Shown here piece after piece: positions 8,965-14,512 of a stretch of 14,512 bases of DNA. The notes beneath the pieces are model-generated. The model was not told the DNA's origin. It worked only from the letters and a program-made list of their open reading frames with translations, and searched no databases. The DNA comes from CAYNXB01 sp964401045. Its GTDB lineage: Bacteria > Pseudomonadota > Alphaproteobacteria > Sphingomonadales > Sphingomonadaceae. The stretch is taken from contig CAYNXB010000070.1 of assembly GCA_964401045.1 (NCBI GenBank), positions 1 through 14,512 of the forward strand, given 5' to 3'. The position numbers were made by a program, and so were the translations under genes. Within the stretch, counting starts at the first letter, position 1. The number at the start of each line of letters is the position of its first letter.

Positions 8965-9752
8965 CGCGCTCGATTGCCGAAGCGATTCGCGATGCTTTGC
9001 TGACTGCCGAGCCGCGAGCCAAGGTGATCGCGACGCGCGCTCTGGTGCGCGGCTGGCGCCGGGGCACGTTCGCGTTCGCGTTCGATTGCGCGATGCCGGA
9101 CCGGCCAGCCTGGCCGGCGGAGCTGGAGCTGCTACCCCCGAACCAGATGCCGAAGCGCGGCAAGGCGGGCTCGGACCGCAATCGAATTGCGCTGTGGCAT
9201 TCGCTGGCGCACATCGAATTCGTCGCGATCGATCTGGCGCTCGACATGGCCGGGCGCTTCGGTGGGGAGCGTGGCCCGGCGTTTGTGAGCGATTTCCTCG
9301 CCGTAGCGGCCGACGAGGCGATGCATTTCGCGCTGCTGGCACGCAAGCTCACCCGGCTTGGGAGCCGTTACGGCGCGCTGCCGGCGCACGATGGGCTATG
9401 GGAGGCGGCGTACGAAACGCGTGGCGATTGCGCGGCGCGGCTGGCCGTGGTGCCGATGGTGCTCGAGGCGCGCGGGCTCGACGTGACTCCGGCAATGCTC
9501 GAGCGGGTGAGGGCGCAGGGCGACGAGCCGGGCGCGCGGATCCTGGAACGAATCCTTGACGATGAAATCCGCCACGTGGCGGTCGGCACCAAGCATTTTG
9601 TCGGACTGGCAAACGAAATGGGAAAATCGCCCGAAAATAGTTGGAAATCGCTGGTGGGGCGGCATTTTCGCGGGCGGCTTAAGCCACCGTTCAACGACTC
9701 AGCGCGTCTTGCAGCCGGTCTGTCGCGCAGCTTCTACGCGTCGCTTGCCTAG
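8961..9752 (+). CDS. DUF455 family ferritin-like protein
   Basis: This 263-residue protein of DUF455 belongs to the ferritin-like superfamily of four-helix, probably di-metal proteins; its reaction is not established. Visible metal-ligand motifs are HSLAHIE (H80, H84, E86), a following DLALD helix, ADEAMHF, and DDEIRHVAVG. Also typical is the basic PNQMPKRGKAGSDRNR block before the first helix. The start is GTG 8961, overlapping the peroxiredoxin stop by four bases, so expression should be coupled to glnE and the peroxiredoxin. The C-terminus (KPPFNDSARLAAGL) matches the family in my recollection. No signal peptide is seen, so it is cytosolic. Confidence 0.88.
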   Translation: MTRSIAEAIRDALLTAEPRAKVIATRALVRGWRRGTFAFAFDCAMPDRPAWPAELELLPPNQMPKRGKAGSDRNRIALWHSLAHIEFVAIDLALDMAGRFGGERGPAFVSDFLAVAADEAMHFALLARKLTRLGSRYGALPAHDGLWEAAYETRGDCAARLAVVPMVLEARGLDVTPAMLERVRAQGDEPGARILERILDDEIRHVAVGTKHFVGLANEMGKSPENSWKSLVGRHFRGRLKPPFNDSARLAAGLSRSFYASLA

Positions 9753-9918
9753 TTAACCTCTGGCCGCTTACCAACCAACCCGCAGGGCGGACTGGGGTTC
9801 CAAGAAAGTCCCGCGAATAGGTCATTTCCGTGCCGGGAACGCGTGTCGCGTCCTTTCGGCAGGGGAAACCGGGGGTCCGAAACAATGGCCAGTCGGCCGG
9901 AAGATAAGGACGGGACAG
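9753..9918. other. Intergenic stretch upstream of the M23 peptidase gene
   Basis: These 166 bases separate DUF455 from the M23 gene and should contain the M23 promoter. I found no convincing -35/-10 pair and no clear terminator for the glnE operon. An 18-codon ATG frame at 9885-9941 overlaps the M23 start out of frame but has nothing else to support it. Confidence 0.5.
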
Positions 9919-10629
9919 TTGGTCGCTTTGAATTCGCGTAAGTTCGCAACGCTTTTTGCTGCCGCCGGCGCCGCCTTCATGGCGATGGGCGCCAGCCCGG
10001 CGATGGCGCAGGGCAATGCCGCCAGCGCCCAGATCACCAGCGCGGTCAAGCCGGCCGAGCGGCCGCAGACCCCGCTCGCCGAAGGCGATGAAGATTTCCG
10101 CCAGTTGTTCGCTGGCTGGAAGTCGCTCGACAGTGGCAGCGGCCTTGTCGCCGCAACGCCCCGCGCTCAGGTTTCCATTCCGTCACGCATGCCGGTCGGC
10201 GGCGTCAGGCTGAGCAGCGACTACGGGCTGCGCACGCACCCGATTCTCGGCGGCCGCCGCAATCACAAGGGCGTCGATCTCGCGGGCCCCATCGGAACTC
10301 CGGTGTTCGCTACTGCCGATGGCCTCGTCTCGAAGGCCGAGCCTTTCAGCAGCTACGGCAACTACATCCAGATCGAGCATGGCGGCGAACTGCAGACCCG
10401 CTACGCGCACCTTTCCGGCTATGCGGTCAAGGCCGGTGACCGGGTCCACAAGGGCGACCTGATCGGTTACATCGGCACCACCGGCCGCTCGACCGGCCCG
10501 CACCTGCACTACGAAGTCCGCATCGCCGGTGAGGCGGTCAATCCGATCCCCTACATGACCGAGAGCACCGCCGCGGCGACATTCGCGCTGGCGCGTGGTG
10601 AAGGCGGCAAGGGCGGCGGGCCGGAGTAA
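9919..10629 (+). CDS. Exported M23 family metallopeptidase (LytM-type)
   Basis: This predicted periplasmic peptidoglycan-acting endopeptidase, or a divisome-type LytM factor, has 236 residues. A signal peptide covers about 1-31 (basic start, alanine-rich core, A-M-A cleavage site before QGN). A short linker follows, then the M23 domain from about residue 93 with DYGLRTHPILGG, the zinc motif HKGVD (H116, D120), and the C-terminal HLHYE (H195, H197). All zinc ligands are present, so it is predicted to be active. The best start is TTG 9919, eight bases after AAGGA; no ATG in this frame keeps the signal peptide. It stands alone and converges on galU across a hairpin. Confidence 0.9.
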   Translation: MVALNSRKFATLFAAAGAAFMAMGASPAMAQGNAASAQITSAVKPAERPQTPLAEGDEDFRQLFAGWKSLDSGSGLVAATPRAQVSIPSRMPVGGVRLSSDYGLRTHPILGGRRNHKGVDLAGPIGTPVFATADGLVSKAEPFSSYGNYIQIEHGGELQTRYAHLSGYAVKAGDRVHKGDLIGYIGTTGRSTGPHLHYEVRIAGEAVNPIPYMTESTAAATFALARGEGGKGGGPE

Positions 10630-10650
10630 TTCGCTCGGGCAATTACCGAA

Positions 10651-10670
10651 TCAGCCAGGACGGGGGCTGA
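10651..10670 (+). repeat. Small inverted repeat after the M23 gene
   Basis: TCAGCC (10651-10656) pairs with GGCTGA (10665-10670) around an 8-base loop. It sits just upstream of the stronger terminator hairpin and may add to it. Confidence 0.35.
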
Positions 10671-10672
10671 CG

Positions 10673-10708
10673 GGGCGGCAGGAAGATAAACTTCCGCCGC
10701 CCTATTTC
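10673..10708 (+). terminator. Hairpin terminator between M23 peptidase and galU
   Basis: GGGCGGC (10673-10679), a bulged A, then GGAAG (10681-10685) pair with CTTCC GCCGCCC (10691-10702) around an ATAAA loop. This gives a 12-base-pair stem followed on the plus strand by TATTTC. It fits an intrinsic terminator for the M23 transcript. It also begins at the galU stop codon, so it may protect the end of the galU mRNA, but no T-run follows the stem on that strand. Confidence 0.6.
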
Positions 10709-11598
10709 ATGTCTGAAGCCTGTCCGAGCAGCCGCTGGCAGATCGCGCGCACATCGGCGCCGATGTCTTCCCGCTCCAGCGCCAGCGCGATCGTCGCCTC
10801 GACGAAGCCAAGCTTGCTGCCGCAATCGAACCGCCGCCCGTCGAACGTCACCGCGTGGAACGGCTGGGTGCCGATCATGCGCGCCATCGCGTCGGTCAGC
10901 TGGATCTCGCCGCCAGCGCCCTTCTCCTGATCTTCCAGCGTGCGCATCACTTCGGGCTGGAGGATGTAGCGGCCGGTGAGAATCTTGTTCGACGGCGCCT
11001 TGTCGACCGGCGGCTTTTCGACCAGGCCCTTCACCTCGGTAAGTGCGCCATTCGCCGCGCCGGGATCGATCACGCCGTAGCTCGATACGTCCTCGCGCGG
11101 CACTTCCAGCACGCTGATGAGGTTGCCGCCGACCTGCTCGTAGGCCTCGACCATCTGCTTCATGCAGCCGGCGCCGGGCGCGCCGATCATCAGCTCGTCG
11201 GGCAGGAAGATCGCGAACGGATCGTCGCCGACGATCGCGCGCGCGCACCAGATCGCGTGGCCGAGCCCGAGCGGCACTTGCTGGCGGACGCTTATCACGT
11301 CGCCGGGCGTGGCGCGGGTCGGGGCGAGTTCGGACATGTCCTTGCCGCGTTCGCGCATCGTGGTTTCAAGCTCGAAGGCCACGTCGAAATGCTCGACGAT
11401 CGCGGTCTTGCCGCGGCCGGTGACGAAGATCAGCTGCTCGATCCCAGCCTCGCGCGCTTCGTCGACCGCGTACTGGATCAGCGGCCTGTCGACGATCGGC
11501 AGCATCTCCTTGGGGATGGCCTTGGTCGCAGGGAGGAAGCGCGTTCCGAGTCCGGCGACCGGGAAAACGGCTTTCTTGATCGGCTTGCGGCTGGTCAT
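10702..11598 (-). CDS. galU: UTP-glucose-1-phosphate uridylyltransferase
   Basis: GalU makes UDP-glucose from UTP and glucose-1-phosphate, feeding polysaccharide and envelope synthesis. The 298-residue protein has the nucleotidyltransferase signature PVAGLGTRFLPATKAIPKEM near the N-terminus, followed by PLIQYAVDEA, the PLGLGHAIWCA block, LPDE, a VEKP block, and FDCGSKLGFVEA near the C-terminus. Length is normal. I start at ATG 11598 (MTSRKPIKKAVFP); the in-frame TTG at 11634 overlaps a good -35 element and would add non-conserved sequence. There is no Shine-Dalgarno site before ATG 11598. It diverges from murA and converges on the M23 gene. Confidence 0.95.
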   Translation of the reverse strand: MTSRKPIKKAVFPVAGLGTRFLPATKAIPKEMLPIVDRPLIQYAVDEAREAGIEQLIFVTGRGKTAIVEHFDVAFELETTMRERGKDMSELAPTRATPGDVISVRQQVPLGLGHAIWCARAIVGDDPFAIFLPDELMIGAPGAGCMKQMVEAYEQVGGNLISVLEVPREDVSSYGVIDPGAANGALTEVKGLVEKPPVDKAPSNKILTGRYILQPEVMRTLEDQEKGAGGEIQLTDAMARMIGTQPFHAVTFDGRRFDCGSKLGFVEATIALALEREDIGADVRAICQRLLGQASDMK

Positions 11599-11606
11599 AC
11601 CACGGC

Positions 11607-11634
11607 GGTATGAACCCTGGGGACGGCGGGTCAA
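11607..11634 (-). promoter_or_regulatory. Putative galU promoter close to the start codon
   Basis: On the minus strand, TTGACC (11629-11634) matches the -35 consensus at five of six positions. It is followed after 16 bases by CATACC (11607-11612), a weak -10. The -10 ends eight bases before the galU ATG, so transcription would begin at or within about two bases of the start codon. Confidence 0.4.
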
Positions 11635-11655
11635 TAACCTGTTCGAGGCACCGTG

Positions 11656-11683
11656 TTGCAGCGCCGGCGAATCGCGCTAAACG
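11656..11683 (+). promoter_or_regulatory. Putative murA promoter close to the start codon
   Basis: TTGCAG (11656-11661) is followed after 16 bases by TAAACG (11678-11683), which ends six bases before the murA ATG. The spacing places the transcript start at or next to the A of the ATG. The -10 is weak. Confidence 0.4.
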
Positions 11684-11689
11684 CCGTCG

Positions 11690-12970
11690 ATGGACAAGAT
11701 CATTATCGAGGGCGGCAAGCGCCTCTCCGGCACGATCCCGATCTCGGGCGCCAAAAACGCCGCGCTGACGCTGATTCCCTGCGCTTTGCTGACCGAGGAA
11801 CCGCTGACGCTGCGCAACCTGCCGCGGCTCGCCGACATCGACAGCTTTCAGCACCTGATGACGCAGTTCGGCGTCTCGGTGAGCATCGCCGGCGGCCGCC
11901 CGGCGGATTTCGGCCGCGTTGTGACTTACGAGGCCACGCGGATCACCTCGACTACCGCGCCTTACGACCTGGTGCGCAAGATGCGCGCCTCGATCCTGGT
12001 GCTCGGCCCGCTGCTCGCGCGCTCGGGGGAGGCGACCGTTTCGCTTCCCGGCGGCTGTGCGATCGGCAACCGCCCCATCGATCTGCACCTGAAGGCGCTA
12101 GAAGCGTTCGGCGCACAGATCGAACTGGCGCAGGGCTATGTCCGCGCGATCGCGCCCGACGGCGGGCTGCCGGGCGGCGAGTTCGACTTCCCGGTGGTTT
12201 CGGTTGGCGCGACCGAGAATGCGATCATGGCCGCGGTGCTTGCCAGTGGAACCTGCCGGTTGCTCAACGCCGCGCGTGAGCCCGAGATCGGCGACTTGTG
12301 CAAACTGCTCGTGGCAATGGGCGCCGAGATCGAGGGCATCGGCACTTCGGAGCTGACCATTCACGGGGTCAAGCGCCTGCACGGCACGACTTACGCGGTG
12401 ATGGCCGACCGCATCGAGGCGGGTTCCTACGCCTGCGCCGCGGCGATTACGGGCGGCGAGGCGCGGCTGGAAGGCGCGGTCGCGGAAGACATGCAGGCGA
12501 CGATCCACGCGCTGCGCAATGCCGGCGTCGAAGTCGAGACCGATGCCAAGGGGATCACCATCGGTCCCAACGGCGGGCTGCGTGCGGTCAACCTCTCGAC
12601 CGCGCCGTTCCCCGGACTCGCCACCGACATGCAGGCGCAACTGATGGCGCTGCTGTGCCGCGCCGAGGGCACCAGCGTGCTGAACGAGACGATCTTCGAG
12701 AACCGCTACATGCACGTGCCCGAATTGACCCGCATGGGCGCGCGGATCGAGACGTCGGGCCGCACCGCGATCGTCCACGGGGTCGACCACCTCACGGGTG
12801 CCGAGGTGATGGCGACCGATTTGCGCGCCTCGATGAGCCTGGTGATCGCTGGCCTCGCGGCACAAGGCGAGACGCAGGTGCACCGTCTGTATCACCTCGA
12901 CCGCGGTTACGAACGGCTCGAGGAGAAGCTCTCGCTGCTCGGCGCGCAAGTCGAGCGGGTCGGCGAATAG
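11690..12970 (+). CDS. murA: UDP-N-acetylglucosamine 1-carboxyvinyltransferase
   Basis: MurA transfers enolpyruvate from PEP to UDP-GlcNAc, the first committed step of peptidoglycan synthesis, in the cytosol. The 426-residue protein has the substrate residues K22-N23 in SGAKNAAL, the catalytic loop LPGGCAIGNRPIDLHL with Cys123 (the residue that reacts with fosfomycin), the catalytic-base block ATDMQAQ (D313), and ENRYMHVPEL. Because the loop has Cys rather than Asp, fosfomycin sensitivity at the target level is expected. ATG 11690 is the only reasonable start, since the family begins MDKIIIEGG. It lacks a Shine-Dalgarno sequence. Confidence 0.97.
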   Translation: MDKIIIEGGKRLSGTIPISGAKNAALTLIPCALLTEEPLTLRNLPRLADIDSFQHLMTQFGVSVSIAGGRPADFGRVVTYEATRITSTTAPYDLVRKMRASILVLGPLLARSGEATVSLPGGCAIGNRPIDLHLKALEAFGAQIELAQGYVRAIAPDGGLPGGEFDFPVVSVGATENAIMAAVLASGTCRLLNAAREPEIGDLCKLLVAMGAEIEGIGTSELTIHGVKRLHGTTYAVMADRIEAGSYACAAAITGGEARLEGAVAEDMQATIHALRNAGVEVETDAKGITIGPNGGLRAVNLSTAPFPGLATDMQAQLMALLCRAEGTSVLNETIFENRYMHVPELTRMGARIETSGRTAIVHGVDHLTGAEVMATDLRASMSLVIAGLAAQGETQVHRLYHLDRGYERLEEKLSLLGAQVERVGE

Positions 12971-13033
12971 GAGGTCCCGAACGACGGACCCAACTCCCGT
13001 GTCGCGCGTTCGCTAGGCAAAGGAGAACAGGCC

Positions 13034-13261
13034 ATGCTGCTCAAAGTCGCTGCCCTCGGGGCGCTCGGCTACGTCGGATACCGTTACTACCAGCATCACA
13101 ATACACGGGCTGCGTTCGCGCCCGGCCAGGCGTCGCGCGAAAACGCCATTCGCGATGCCGGGCCCGATGCCATCCGCGACATGACGCGGCGCGAATGGAC
13201 CAAGGAAGACCAGGCGAGCGACGAGAGCTTCCCGGCCAGCGATCCGCCCGCGACCTATTGA
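13034..13261 (+). CDS. Small membrane-anchored protein with SDESFPASDPP tail
   Basis: This 75-residue protein starts at ATG 13034, eight bases after AGGAG (13021-13025). Residues 1-20 form a hydrophobic, Gly/Ala/Tyr-rich segment (LLKVAALGALGYVGYRYY), likely a membrane anchor. The middle is charged (ENAIRDAGPDAIRDMTRREW), and the C-terminus reads WTKEDQASDESFPASDPP then ATY. I know the D/E-x-A-S-D-E-S-F-P-A-S-D-P-P tail as a recurring motif of small alphaproteobacterial hypothetical proteins, with no assigned function. It lies 63 bases after murA on the same strand and has its own strong ribosome site. Confidence 0.75.
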   Translation: MLLKVAALGALGYVGYRYYQHHNTRAAFAPGQASRENAIRDAGPDAIRDMTRREWTKEDQASDESFPASDPPATY

Positions 13262-13264
13262 CGG

Positions 13265-13408
13265 TCACCCGGGCGTCAAGCCGGGTCCGAACGCGATGCG
13301 CGGCTTGCAGGCAAATCCGGGTTCCTCCAGCGCGAGCTGGGCGGGCAGCGGCGCTTTGGCCCGGTTGCGCGGCGGATCAACAAAGCACCCTTCCCCCAGC
13401 GCCTTCAC
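13265..13408 (-). CDS. Possible 47-residue protein coupled to the RHH gene
   Basis: This ORF is on the minus strand directly after the RHH gene. Its GTG start (13406-13408) overlaps the RHH stop TGA as GTGA, the same 4-base coupling used twice elsewhere in this window. It reads MKALGEGCFVDPPRNRAKAP, then LPAQLALEEPGFACKPRIAF, then GPGLTPG. Third codon positions are mostly G or C, as in real genes here. It has two Cys and no membrane segment. I do not recognise a family. An upstream in-frame GTG at 13441 would give 58 residues. Its last codons overlap a palindromic repeat, which could mean that the C-terminus has been altered by an inserted repeat. Confidence 0.5.
   Translation of the reverse strand: MKALGEGCFVDPPRNRAKAPLPAQLALEEPGFACKPRIAFGPGLTPG
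13267..13286. repeat. Short palindromic repeat at a convergent gene junction
   Basis: ACCCGG (13267-13272) and CCGGGT (13281-13286) form a perfect 6-base stem with loop GCGTCAAG, embedded in GGTCACCCGGGCGTC. It resembles, from memory, the dispersed GTCACCCCGGACTTG...CCGGGGTC palindromes common in sphingomonad and related genomes. It lies just past the stop of the small plus-strand gene and may act as a terminator or mRNA-end stem for it. Confidence 0.45.
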
Positions 13409-13644
13409 GCCCGTGACGCACTCCGCTCCACCAGCCAGCACCTGATCGCGCCCGCGAGGCCGGGCGGCCGCTTTACCCCCAATCGCTCGGCATCGATCCG
13501 CGCGATCAGGGCGTTGAGCGGCAGGCCTTCGCGCTCCGCCGCTGCTTCGAGCATTTCCCAGAACAGCGGCTCGAGGCTGACCGAGGTCTTGTGGCCGGCG
13601 ATCTCGATCGAATGCTTGACCGGCGGATGGTAGCGCCCATTCAT
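13405..13644 (-). CDS. Ribbon-helix-helix (RHH_4) domain protein
   Basis: This 79-residue protein is covered over residues 10-75 by an RHH_4-type domain. The pattern is KHSIEIAGHKTSVSLEPLFW (strand), then EMLEAAAEREGLPLNALIAR (two helices), then a GLAGAIRCWLVER helix. Proteins of this class are presumed DNA-binding, usually dimeric, often transcription regulators; targets are unknown here. The start ATG 13644 follows an AGG seven bases upstream. It begins 13 bases after the fumC stop, so the two are likely cotranscribed, and it overlaps a possible 47-residue ORF downstream. No toxin-like partner is evident. Confidence 0.85.
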   Translation of the reverse strand: MNGRYHPPVKHSIEIAGHKTSVSLEPLFWEMLEAAAEREGLPLNALIARIDAERLGVKRPPGLAGAIRCWLVERSASRA

Positions 13645-13657
13645 TTACCTGCGCCCA

Positions 13658-14512
<855 letters not shown>

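Noticed and set aside
9885..9941. An 18-codon ATG frame overlapping the M23 start codon
   Set aside because: No Shine-Dalgarno at a suitable distance, no special composition, and no evidence of coupling.
12298..13416. A 372-codon plus-strand frame crossing murA, the small gene and the following gap
   Set aside because: It overlaps murA and the SDESFPASDPP gene in another frame and is Arg-rich, typical of a GC-rich shadow frame.

Overview
The window is GC-rich chromosomal DNA carrying mostly housekeeping genes. Protein features and neighbourhood (GlnE with a BCP peroxiredoxin and a DUF455 ferritin-like protein, an RHH_4 protein next to fumC, many GTG starts and 4-base overlaps) suggest an alphaproteobacterium, most likely Sphingomonadales. 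That placement is inference; no 16S or other marker is present.

Layout. Bases 1-122 hold the N-terminus of a DUF898/YjgN-like membrane protein on the minus strand. Bases 123-457 are the long leader of thrS. It contains a short ORF with eight consecutive threonine codons (nine in its last 18 codons), followed by two mutually exclusive hairpins. This looks like a ribosome-mediated attenuator of threonyl-tRNA synthetase and is the most interesting feature here. thrS (458-2452) overlaps a YjaB-like GNAT acetyltransferase by four bases. Facing them is a minus-strand group: an M28-family lipoprotein peptidase (4018-5694), an agmatine deiminase-family enzyme (3032-4018) and a possible 38-residue membrane protein (2892-3008).

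Divergent from the peptidase is a tightly overlapping plus-strand operon: glnE (5804-8497), a one-cysteine BCP-type peroxiredoxin (8494-8964) and a DUF455 ferritin-like protein (8961-9752). A secreted M23 metallopeptidase (9919-10629) follows and converges on galU (10702-11598, minus) across a hairpin terminator. galU and murA (11690-12970) diverge from a 91-base gap; neither has a Shine-Dalgarno sequence and both may be translated from leaderless or nearly leaderless mRNAs.

Downstream of murA is a 75-residue protein with an N-terminal membrane segment and an SDESFPASDPP tail. The right end is a minus-strand group: fumC (partial), an RHH_4 protein, and a 47-residue ORF whose GTG start overlaps the RHH stop. 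A short palindromic repeat lies at the convergent junction.

Functional themes are translation (thrS), nitrogen control (glnE), cell envelope and wall precursors (murA, galU, M23), the TCA cycle (fumC) and oxidative or metal-dependent functions (peroxiredoxin, DUF455). No mobile elements, CRISPR arrays, tRNAs or rRNAs were seen.
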